Source: Diploptera punctata
Taxonomy: Eukaryota; Arthropoda; Insecta; Blattodea; Blaberidae
NCBI GenBank assembly: GCA_030220185.1
Contig: JASPKZ010005709.1
Span: forward strand, 1,167,501 to 1,231,500
DNA length: 64,000 bases
Direction of reading: 5' to 3'
The position numbers were made by a program, and so were the translations under genes. Shown here one piece after another: positions 53,597 to 62,140 of this stretch (positions within the stretch are counted from its first letter, which is position 1; each line of letters opens with the position of its first letter). The notes below the pieces were generated by a model, which searched no databases, was not told the DNA's origin, and worked only from the letters and a program-made list of their open reading frames with translations.

Positions 53597-53930
53597 AATT
53601 GTCCTTCACTGTAGCCGAGTGGTTAAGACAAGATGCCATGGCACAGAGCTAAGGGATTTGCGCTGGTTTGGGTCTAATGGGGGACAAAATTTTGGCCAAT
53701 ATGGGACCTGTGCCCATCCAGCATTATGAGGCATTTGGATAGCTACAATAAGTAGTGGCTCCAGGTAGAGAAAACCAGCTATAATGGCTGAGAGACCTTA
53801 CTTGGTGACCACATATCACCACTACACTGATTGGATGATCGTCTATTTCTGTGATTAACACATGTGGATATGAGGCCAGCAGCTGGCAGGTAGACAAAAG
53901 GCCTTCTAGGCCTGTCGCGCCAGGAGTTAA
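53597..53930 (+). mobile_element. SINE (family S1)
   Basis: Head CACTGTAGCCGAGTGGTTAA, then GGTAGCTACAATAAGTAGTG-like body, GTGATTAACACATGTGGATA and TTCTAGGCCTGTCGCG. Confidence 0.82.
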
Positions 53931-54122
53931 AAAGTAGCAATCAGTGTTCAGGTTTTAAGGTTGCACATACAAAATAGTTACAGTGTTTGGAAAGCGAAGA
54001 CGTCTTTCAGAAAATTATAATACATTTAATGAAAACAAGTAGGAGAAAAACAAGGCAATATTATTGTAAAATTAAAGATTAAATTAAAATGTTTCATACC
54101 TCACCTCATATCCAGTCTTCTA

Positions 54123-54166
54123 ACTCGACCTGTTTCGAAGCCTGGGCAGCTTCATCTTCAGTAATT
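54123..54166 (-). ncRNA. Hammerhead-ribozyme motif (PLE)
   Basis: Core CUGAAGA (54161-54155), U, stem II GAAGC/GCUUC (5 perfect bp), GAAA, stem III AC-AG-GU, C17 at 54127. The inverted partner is the one disrupted by the LINE at 54583. Confidence 0.68.
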
Positions 54167-54582
54167 TCTCGTCAACTGATGTTATGTCAATCAGAAGAAC
54201 TACTTCTTCCTCCCTCTGTTGGTGGACCGATAAACCTCCGGATCAACTCGGAATCTGCAGGAATTTCGAAGTTCATGAATTTTTTCTTGTTTTTTTTTTA
54301 ATGTGGATCTTTTTTTCCAAATTGTGAGTTCTTTTTGTTTTTCTATTTGTTTAATTAGACTGACTTTTGTATCAATTAGATGTTTCTCAGACCAAGCATG
54401 AGCAGCTACTGCTGACTTTTCCACTTCACCATTTTTGACATTTGTAAGATGTTCTTTCGCTTGTGTTTTCAAATTTCTTTTTGTTTTCCCTATGTTTATT
54501 GGTTCACCAACAGAGAGAGAAAGAAGCAATTCTTCCGATCGACATAACATCAGTCGACGAGAAATTACTGAAGATGAAGCTG

Positions 54583-55321
54583 ACTGGAAGTAAATATCAA
54601 TAAAACTAAATATATGGTCACATGTAGAAATACATTATATAATGGAAATGGACAGCTAATGACAAATGAGGGAAATTTTGAGGAAGTGGCTGAATTCAAA
54701 TACCTAGGAACAATAATCACAAATAGGAATGAGATGCACAAAGAAATTAAACATAGGCTCAATTCTGTAAATGCGTGCTATTATGCATTGCAGAGACTTT
54801 TGATGTCCCAACTCCTTTCAAAAAACGTTAAACTGAAAATATATAAAACTATTATTCTACCAGTTATATTATATGGGTGCGAAACATGGACTCTTACTTT
54901 AAGGGAGGAAATGAGATTACGGGTATTTGAGAATAAAGTACTTAGGAAAATTTTTGGACCAAAGAGAGATGGACAGACAGGTGAATGGAGAAGACTACAT
55001 AACAACAAACTACATGGTCTTTATAGGAAGCCAGATATAATAAGAACAGTTAAGTCTCGTAGACTGCGATGGGAAGGACATGTTGCACGTATGGGGAATG
55101 AAAGACGTGTGTGGAAGCTTCTTGTAGGGAAGCCAGAGGGAAAACACCCAGTTGGTAGACCAAGAATGAGGTGGGAGAACAACATTAACTATGATTTGAG
55201 GGAAGTAGATTATACAGGGAATGATTGGAATGCATTAGCTCAGGATAGGGATGTATGGAGAGCTTATGTCCGTGTGACCATAAATCTACAGGTTCAATAG
55301 TGCCAGTGAGTAAGTAAGTAA
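54583..55321 (+). mobile_element. RTE-type LINE (family L1A) with 7-bp target duplication
   Basis: GAAGCTG at 54576-54582 and 55322-55328 flanks it. The open frame 54614-55300: EVAEFKYLGTIITNRNEMHK, ALQRLLMSQLLSKNVKLKIY, VFENKVLRKIFGPKRDGQTG and GKHPVGRPRMRWENNINYDL. 5'-truncated just after the RT active site, tail (GTAA)n. It lies exactly in stem II of a hammerhead. Confidence 0.92.
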
Positions 55322-55746
55322 GAAGCTGCCCAGGCTTCGAAACCAGTCTAGTTAGAAGACTGGATATGAGGTGAGGTATGAAACATTTAAATTTAATCTT
55401 AAATTATGTGATTAAATTAATAGTGATTTTTTCCTATAAAAGTTCAAATATTGTAAAAACATTTTCTAAATTTGGATGTGCACATACGATTAAGCAAATA
55501 CCCACGAACCGCCACTGATCTTGAGCCACACTTTTTAATATTGCCAAATTCCAATAAAAATAATTGTTGAGTAACATATTTTATGGGGTGACTACATATT
55601 CCAAGAAAACTGTTTTGTCCCAGTTTCTCAGCCATTTTCACTTGTCATGAGAAATAATACATTGGGTTCATGGCTGGAGATTTCAAAAGTAATTCTTTCA
55701 TGTCAACACTTATATCATTTCTCAAAAAAAAAAAAAAAGATCATGT

Positions 55747-56060
55747 TAGGACAGGCGTAGAAGACCCTTAGTCACCAGCCAGCTGAAGACCTCACATCCA
55801 CATGTTTCAGTAAGAGGTGGACAATCATCTAGCCAGTATAGCGGGCTTTCCCAGCCATTATAACTGGTTTTCTCAACATGGACTTCATACTTATTGTATC
55901 TACCCAAATTCCTCATGTTGCTGGATGGGCACTGGTCCCATAATAGCCGAAAATCCATGAGAAAATGTCTTCCTCCATGAGGACTTAAACAGTGCAACTC
56001 CGGTACCTCTGCACCAAAGCATGATGCCTTAAATCACTTGGCTGTGGTGCTGGACTAAAT
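55747..56060 (-). mobile_element. SINE (family S1), reverse orientation
   Basis: Minus strand: GCACCACAGCCAAGTGATTT head and ATGGGACCAGTGCCCATCCA, TAGATACAATAAGTATGAAG-like and TGTGGATGTGAGGTC body. Confidence 0.78.
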
Positions 56061-56214
56061 AATTTACCAGACTAGGTGAATATGATCCTCGAAACACCAG
56101 ATGAAAAAATAAAATAGGAAGAAATCACCATTTGCGTGATCAAGCAAATGCTCGTAGCATTCAGCGATAGGGAATTAACAGCGTATAAGAGAAAAAATTG
56201 TGTATAGATTGGAG

Positions 56215-56585
56215 TTTCTCAGGTAGCTCAGTGGTAGAGTATTGGTCTAGAAAGCAAGGTCCTGGTTTCAAACCTCAGTCTGAGCGTATAATTTTTCTCT
56301 TCAAATATAGTGAGATGTATATTTAGTTGCGCTGGTTTGAATCTCCATGGGAGAAGAAATTTTCTCATGGAATTACGGCCCACCTAGTATCGTGAGGAAT
56401 TTGGGTAGCTACAATAAGTAATGGCAACAGTTTGAGAAAACCAGCTATAGCGGCTGGGAGACCTTATATGCTTATTATATTCACCCCTATACTGGCTGGA
56501 TGATTGTTTACCTCTGTGATTAACACACATGGATATGAGGCCAGCAGCCGGCTGGTAGGCCAAGGGCCTTCTAGGTATGTCGCCC
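56215..56585 (+). mobile_element. tRNA-like module followed by a headless S1 SINE
   Basis: 56215-56290: CAGGTAGCTCAGTGGTAGAG and CCTGGTTTCAAACCTCAG, flanked by TTTTTCTCTTCAAATATA. 56325-56585: CTCCATGGGAGAAGAAATTT, GTAGCTACAATAAGTAATGG and GTGATTAACACACATGG, missing the S1 head. Confidence 0.65.
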
Positions 56586-56694
56586 ATGGAATTTGTGTTG
56601 AGGTATATTTTCAATTCAATCTCTTCTTTAACACTAATAAAATGCATATCAAATTCCTTTTAGATGAACAGTCATAAGATAAAAGTTAAAAATT

Positions 56695-56945
56695 AAAATG
56701 TACCTGTTGGCAGGTGCCATCGTCCTCAACTTTGTTAAAATGGAGGCCTTTCAGAAGTTAACTTCCATCACCAGCAGGTTGCTGCTATAAACACTTGGGG
56801 TATACATCAACGTAAACAATAACAACTAGTAGCAGAAGCTCAACCTGCTGATGATGGAATTTAACTTCCAAAAGGCCTCGAGTTGGATTTATATACACCA
56901 TTTTAACAAAGTTGAGGACAATGGCACCTGCCAACAGGTACATTT
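56695..56945. mobile_element. Decayed foldback with hammerhead-like arms
   Basis: TGTACCTGTTGGCAGGTGCC is inverted by GGCACCTGCCAACAGGTACA. The plus arm has CUGAUGA and stem II GGAA/UUCC but AAAA in place of GAAA; the minus arm has GAAA but CUGGUGA. It lies just downstream of the zinc-finger stop codon. Confidence 0.55.
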
Positions 56946-56963
56946 TAACTTTTATCTTAATCT

Positions 56964-56973
56964 CTTCTTTATT
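56964..56973 (-). terminator. Polyadenylation signal of the zinc-finger gene
   Basis: AATAAATAAA on the minus strand begins 6 bases after the stop codon. A very short 3' UTR would follow if it is used. Confidence 0.45.
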
Positions 56974-56979
56974 TATTTT

Positions 56980-57549
56980 TTAACTTGTTTTGTTGTTTTG
57001 TTGATGAGCAGTTTTAACATGATTCAACATATTTTGTCTATATTTAAAAGGTCTACTACAAAATTCACAGGTGTACGGTACTTCCCCTTTATGTATTATT
57101 CTCATGTGCATTTTAAGTGCAGTTATTTTAGTGAACGTCTTTTTACATATACCGCATGAGTGAGTCTTCTCTCCAGGATGTTTCTCTTGAACGTGCATTT
57201 CTAAGCGAACTACTCGGCTAAATCTCTCATCGCATATTCTACAAATGAATCTAGCTTTAGAGTCTTCAATTTCTTGTGGTGACATATGAGAGCGGAGATG
57301 CGCTACAAGTAAACTTCGTGATGGTAAAGTAATGCCACATACATCGCATGTCACCTTCCAAGTCTCGTGCAGTCTCATGTGTCTGTTGTATACATATTCA
57401 CTACATAACGCCTTTTTACAAATGTCGCACCAGTACTGCATGCGATGAGACCACAAGTGAATCCTGAACGATTGTTCCGTACTTAACATTTTGCTGCATA
57501 TTGGACATGTTAGTGAGACTGGTGGGAGCTCTTCGTCTACTATGACTAT
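56980..57549 (-). CDS. C2H2 zinc-finger protein, terminal exon with six fingers
   Basis: 190 sense-strand codons counting the stop, phase 0 start after acceptor TTTATTTATAG. It opens IVIVDEELPPVSLTCPICSK. Six C2H2 fingers follow: CPIC..HLWSH, CDIC..HMRLH, CDVC..HLRSH, CRIC..HVQEKH, CGIC..HMRIIH and CEFC..HVKTAH (Cys-X2-Cys-X12-His-X3/4-His), with a 13-residue spacer (MSPQEIEDSKARF) between fingers 3 and 4 and a canonical-like HPGEKTH linker between 4 and 5. It ends NNKTS. Probably a nuclear DNA-binding protein; the target is unknown. It cannot be named because C2H2 arrays are shared widely. Confidence 0.93.
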   Translation of the reverse strand: MVIVDEELPPVSLTCPICSKMLSTEQSFRIHLWSHRMQYWCDICKKALCSEYVYNRHMRLHETWKVTCDVCGITLPSRSLLVAHLRSHMSPQEIEDSKARFICRICDERFSRVVRLEMHVQEKHPGEKTHSCGICKKTFTKITALKMHMRIIHKGEVPYTCEFCSRPFKYRQNMLNHVKTAHQQNNKTS

Positions 57550-57734
57550 CTATAAATAAAAATACATACACTATTAACAAATTATGGCACACTAGAACAG
57601 ATTCAAGATAAATAATGATAAAAATCAAATGAATCTTGAATTCTTCTTATCTCATACATCCATAATCAATTGAATTGATGTTTGATCCCTATTAGGTTCG
57701 TCTTCCGGGCATATAGGCCGTGGTCCAGTCATTC

Positions 57735-57782
57735 TTCTACTCGACGTTTCGTCTACTGCTGCGGTAGACATCATCAGGAGAT
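57735..57782 (-). ncRNA. Hammerhead-ribozyme motif (PLE family 3)
   Basis: Core CUGAUGA (57777-57771), U, stem II GUCUAC/GUAGAC (6 perfect bp), GAAA, minimal stem III AC/GU with no loop, C17 at 57743. Stem I GAG pairs with CUC. Confidence 0.78.
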
Positions 57783-58162
57783 ACTGCGTGCTCTCTGTGA
57801 ACTCAACAATCGGCTGCAGACTGGCTGGTCGTTGGAAACTCCCTCCCTATTTATAGGCACGCCCCTGGTGGAGAGGCGGTTTTCTGCGCGGTCCGTGTTG
57901 CATGCTGTTTTGTCCAGGCTGTCGCTAGCAGAAGTCATAGGCTTCGTTGTCGTATTGTGCAGTGCCAGGATCCAGATTTTGTTTATCTTCATGGTTTCTT
58001 CTTTTTTGTTAAAGGAATTTTTGTGTTTATATATTTCAATGGCTTCTCTGTACAGTCTGGTGTAATAATGTGATGTTTGGGACAATACCTGTGTTTCTTC
58101 GAATCTTATTATATGTTCAGTCTGCAGCCGACTGTTGAGGAGTTCACAGAGAGCACGCAGTA

Positions 58163-58206
58163 TCTCCTGATGATGTCTACCGCAGCAGTAGACGAAACGT
58201 CAAGTA
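58163..58206 (+). ncRNA. Hammerhead-ribozyme motif (PLE family 3)
   Basis: Core CUGAUGA (58167-58173), the same 6-bp stem II, GAAACGUC with C17 at 58201. The stem I 3' side is AAG instead of GAG. Confidence 0.75.
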
Positions 58207-58263
58207 GAAGAACGACTGGACCACGGCCTAGAACATATAATAAGATTCGAAGAAACACAGGTA

Positions 58264-58575
58264 TTGTCCCAAACATCACATTATTACACCAGACTGTACA
58301 GAGAAGCCATTGAAATATATAAACACAAAAATTCCTTTAACAAAAAAGAAGAAACCATGAAGATAAACAAAATCTGGATCCCGGCACTGCACAATATGAC
58401 AATGAAGCCTATGACTTCTGCTAGCGACAGCCTGGACAAAACAGCATGCAACACGGACTGCGCAGAAAACCGCCTCTCCACCAGGGGTGTGCCTATAAAT
58501 AGGGAGGGAGTTTCCAACGACCAGCCAGTCTGCAGCCAACTGTTGAGTTCACAGAGAGCACGCAGTATCTCCTGA
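58264..58575 (+). pseudogene. PLE protein C-terminal fragment (family 3)
   Basis: Encodes YTRLYREAIEIYKHKNSFNK, then EETMKINKIWIPALHNM. 'REAIEI..K...FN...E...LN..W.P' is the usual motif closing PLE GIY-YIG proteins. The frame continues NREGVSNDQPVCSQLLSSQR and overlaps the following hammerhead. The inverted copy at 57774-58085 is near identical. The GIY-YIG core is missing. Confidence 0.8.
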
Positions 58576-58612
58576 TGATGTCTACCGCAGCAGTAGACGA
58601 AACGTCGAGTAG
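58567..58612 (+). ncRNA. Hammerhead-ribozyme motif (PLE family 3)
   Basis: Core CUGAUGA (58572-58578), U, stem II GUCUAC/GUAGAC, GAAA, AC/GU, C17 at 58606; stem I GAG/CUC. The best-formed example in the window. Confidence 0.8.
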
Positions 58613-58696
58613 AAGAACGACTGGACCACGGCCTATATGCCCGGAAGACAAACCTAATAGGGATCAAGACGCCGGCCATGAAAGCCTACAGTTATA

Positions 58697-59235
58697 CGAA
58701 TTGATGTTTACTTGATGAAAATCCATAACCTATTTAATTAAATAAAAATAAAACTTAACAGTTTTATGTGATTTTCATATTTATTAAAATATAATTTAGT
58801 AACAGCTGTTTCAATATTTTGTACCTTCTTCAGATACGATAACAAATTAATGAATTTTGTTAATATAGTACATAACAACTGTAACAATGCAACAGAATTT
58901 TTTTTTTTACAATCCCTATTATAAATTTAAAAGTGGTGATTCATTCAAATCTAGTTGGGGATTTAACAGTTTATTACCACTTTTCAATTTATTTATATCT
59001 ACAATTTCTAAATGTCCAACTTCTTTCCTTTGTCACAAACATGAAAAATTTTAAAATTTGGATGAAAACAATGATCATATTGGAGTAGGGGTTAGCATAT
59101 TTTGAATTATCTAAATTTCTGTTATATGCTCTCATATGTTCCTTTATACAAGAAATAAAAGTTCTGCCAGTTTGTCCTATACATTGTCACATGTGCCACG
59201 CTTCAATTTATATACACCTGATAATTTTTTTTACA
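58697..59235 (-). mobile_element. PLE (family 2), decayed
   Basis: Minus strand: remnants of KCGTCDNV..GQTGRTFISCIKEH, YSKYAN, FDPNFEILHVCD and NKLKSGNKLLN in order, then the hammerhead and the family 2 outer end TGGATTTTCATCAAGTAAAC. Frameshifted. Confidence 0.78.
58797..58840 (-). ncRNA. Hammerhead-ribozyme motif (PLE family 2)
   Basis: Core CUGAAGA (58833-58827), A, stem II GGUA/UAUU (4 bp with G-U), GAAA, stem III ACAG/CUGU, U17 at 58802. Confidence 0.58.
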
Positions 59236-59282
59236 GGACGCATTGCTTGCTATAATACTTTAAAACATTATTTAATATATGT

Positions 59283-59580
59283 GCGTGGGGGTACACCGTA
59301 GCGTAGTGATTAAGGCACTGAGCTACAAACCGGAGGGTCGAGGGTTCAAGTCCCGTTGGGGTCAGGATTTTTAAACTGACCCAAACCCTCTGGTGGCACT
59401 ATGGCCCTGGGGTCGACTCAGCCTCTAATGGAAATGAGTACCAGAGGCTTGTTCTGGGGATAAAGGCGGCCGTCATGCAGGGCTGACAACCCGGCTGACA
59501 TAAAGTGCCGATTGTCTAGAAAAAGTGGGAGCCTTAACCTCCTACTACCCCAAGGGTCTCCGGACCTGTTGTGGGATCAC
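59283..59580 (+). mobile_element. SINE (family S2), full-length copy
   Basis: tRNA-like head CCGTAGCGTAGTGATTAAGG and CGAGGGTTCAAGTCCCG, then GTGGCACTATGGCCCTGGGG, TACCAGAGGCTTGTTCTGGG, CATGCAGGGCTGACAACCCG and CCTCCTACTACCCCAAGGGT. Confidence 0.82.
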
Positions 59581-59586
59581 TTTATG

Positions 59587-59760
59587 TGGGAAATAACACC
59601 ATGAGGTTTCTTTTAATTATCAATGAGTTGGTTATTTTGACTGACCTCACCTTTCTTGATTTTTATGCAGACCTGGTTTTGTGCGACATTGTTAAAGCAT
59701 TGAGGTCTGCATAAAAATCAAGAAATACGAGGTGAGCAAAATAACCAACTCATTAATAAT
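59587..59760. mobile_element. Short PLE-type foldback without hammerhead
   Basis: GGGAAATAACACCATGAGGT outer end; arms ACCTCACCTTTCTTGATTTT and AAAATCAAGAAATACGAGGT; the loop contains only about 35 bases. Confidence 0.6.
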
Positions 59761-60044
59761 TAACTTTAAAACATATTAAAGGGAATTCCAACTAAATTGT
59801 ATTGTTGAATTTGCTTGAAATAAACGAGGAAATATTTTTGGAAAAAATGCAAAATATCCAGATGTATGAATTATGTATATAAATATGGTAATTGTACAAA
59901 AGAAAACTTGAAACTGTCAAGAAATGTATGTAATTGTAGGACCACAGATTGCTCAAACGACATACAAAAGTACAAAAATGAAACAAGGCAAAATATTATA
60001 CATAATCACAATACTTGGTGACACTTAGTTAATTGTAAATATTA

Positions 60045-60250
60045 CAGACACCAGCCTCATGGGTTAGTGGTCAGCATTTTTGACAGTTGTTCATGAGGTC
60101 CCAAGTTCAATTCCTTAAAGGGAATTATTCCTATGGTTGCCAATGGTCTGGAATTTAGATTAAGAACTCTCCTGGCACTTCATTATCATTTATCATCCAT
60201 CATATCATCGGGGTAATGTAACACTGCCTTCCAGGCGCCCCAACTTCAGA
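60045..60250 (+). mobile_element. SINE (family S3)
   Basis: tRNA-like head CTCATGGGTTAGTGGTCAGC and B-box AAGTTCAATTCC, then GAACTCTCCTGGCACTTCAT and CGGGGTAATGTAACACTGCC, CCAGGCGCCCCAACTTC. A reverse fragment is at 225-330. Confidence 0.6.
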
Positions 60251-60403
60251 AGTGGGTTACAATTACGCCAATGCCAGTAGAGAAACCAGAAATGTCGAAA
60301 TGACAACCTGGTACATTGAATAAAAAAAACTGTTATGACTGTCATGAAGTTATTTCTAGAGAACAGGTGAGTTTGCCATAGAGCAGTAGATGAAGTCACC
60401 TAC

Positions 60404-60502
60404 CTCTGGTTTAATGCAGGTATCTGGAATTTCTTCAATCTCTTCTTTAATATCAATAATTTCTATGTCAGGTTCTTCTTTAATCACGCATACAGTCTCC
60501 TC
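60404..60502 (-). CDS. C2H2 zinc-finger protein, acidic linker exon
   Basis: 33 codons, phase 0 at both ends: acceptor TATTAACAG above 60502 and donor GAG|GTAGGT below 60404. It encodes EETVCVIKEEPDIEIIDIKE then EIEEIPDTCIKPE. Acidic VIKEEP/IKEE motifs (possible SUMO-acceptor sites) are common in the linker before insect zinc-finger arrays. It joins in frame to IVIVDEELPP of the terminal exon. Confidence 0.82.
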
Positions 60503-60569
60503 CTGTTAATAAGAGTAATATATCTATTTAACCTCACTATTTATCAAATTCTGTTTACAAAAATAAAGA

Positions 60570-61085
60570 AACACCTCCTTTTAATATTCTGAACAGGTCA
60601 GAGCATTATTTTGCAGTGACTGACTCTTCAACAAATATGTTGAATATAGCAAATAATGAACAGATTTCTTCGTAACTGCACATTTGATAATTGTGTTTTT
60701 AAATAATGATTTGATTGAGTTGTTTCCTAAAATAATTAATAATAATAATAATTAATTATAATGTTGGTTATAATATACAGTTTGATCTGTTTCATTTTTT
60801 CTCCACTAGGTGCATTCTTACAATATTCTGATCCTATTTGGCAATAAAAAATATTATCAAGTTGCAGTGGATGAACAAATGGAACATAACCAAACATTTC
60901 TCATTTGTTTTTAAACATCGCCATTTACATTAAATATATAAATATTTTAAAATAACTATATTTAAATAATGATTTGTGAGTAAACAGCTTAATTTGATTT
61001 GTTAAATAGTCCTAACACTTGCCACTCTTGATTTCCAAATCCTCCAGATAAATTTGAAATCACTCTTGGCATTACTTATGATAAA
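60570..61085. repeat. Repeat of unknown class, copy 2
   Basis: Direct match to 47040-47680 in four blocks. It lies within or just upstream of the zinc-finger gene. Confidence 0.75.
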
Positions 61086-62140
61086 AGCATCAACATTAAT
61101 CTAAGTTCTGTGAGTTGATGAAAATTTGCACTGGAAAAGGAGTCATTACAGCATTGCTTTGGAAACGTGATGTCACATATTTTTCTCTTCACCCATAATA
61201 TGAACATCTTGTCATCAGCAAGAAAATATTTTTCCTTTCATAATAACTGTTAGAAAGAGATGGATAATTACGTTTGTGACATACACTGCCTTTCACTGAT
61301 AAACAATGTACATCCTCATTTAAGTTTAGGGTTTTCACTGAAAATGTTTTAACTTTCTCTTCCCTTGTTAAAATAGATAGTTTTGATTCATAAATCATCT
61401 TACATAGAACTCTCAATGCTAGTCCTGCATAAATGACTTCATAATTGAATTATTATTTTTTAAATATTAAAACCATTTCTTTACTTGTTTTATGCCTCTA
61501 CATTGTTCGGATAAGTTTCCATTAAGCACAGTGAGAATTTTATGAAAGTCCCAGGCAGACACCATGCACATGCACCAACAGGGTTTGATTTTCAAATTAG
61601 TTCGCACCATTTATAATAAATTTTACATTTTTTTAAACAATTATTTCAATATTTTTTTGTATGATATTTAACTATATACGTAACATGACATGGCAACCAT
61701 ATTGATTTTAACGAATATTCTATACAACACATGTTCCAGTGTAGCCAACATGGAGTATGTACTTCACAATTTCAGAACTTACTACCTATTTATTTTTGGG
61801 GATTACATTCTTTCACAGGTTAGAGTGCTTAAATTGCATTAGTTTAACTTTTAGGTTGGTCTTTCACAGGTTATTTATATTGTGTTAGGTTCATTAAATA
61901 GCATGTATATGTTGGCTGCATCGCGATATTCCATAGAGTAAACTGCTTCGTGTTTGTTGGTGCATGCATGTGGTGTCTACCTTGGACTTAGAAACATTTT
62001 TCACTGCATTTAATGGAAACTTCAGTCACATTGTTCTTCACCTATATTCAAGGCATGAACTATGACTGCTTCAAGGATGTTTTCCCAATTTAACTACTCC
62101 ATGAACAAATTTATTAGTTCACATTTATGAGCTAAATGGA
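61086..62140. other. No recognised gene
   Basis: AT-rich. An upstream exon of the zinc-finger gene could be hidden here, but none was recognised. Confidence 0.5.

Larger units (their letters stand above)
54085..55400. mobile_element. PLE foldback split by a LINE
   Basis: The minus arm (54085-54550) encodes INIGKTKRNLKTQAKEHLTN, ATHA-type EKSAVAAHAWSEKHL and KELTIWKKRSTLKKKQE. The plus arm (54490-54582 plus 55322-55400) is cut in its hammerhead by a LINE. Ends: CATACCTCACCTCATATCCA and its partner. Confidence 0.82.
57650..58690. mobile_element. PLE (family 3) copies, one inverted and two direct 3' ends
   Basis: Left arm 57690-58090 (minus) and right arm 58260-58640 (plus) are nearly identical inverted copies. 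A third hammerhead (58163-58206) sits between them. ACCTAATAGGGATCAA closes both sides (57693, 58650). Confidence 0.85.

Noticed and set aside
57682..58065. 127- and 131-codon frames opposite the PLE C-terminus (also 58284-58679)
   Set aside because: They are antisense to the recognisable PLE frame and only mirror it.
61189..61416. Possible upstream zinc-finger exon
   Set aside because: No zinc-finger or acidic motif, and no splice sites in a compatible phase were seen.
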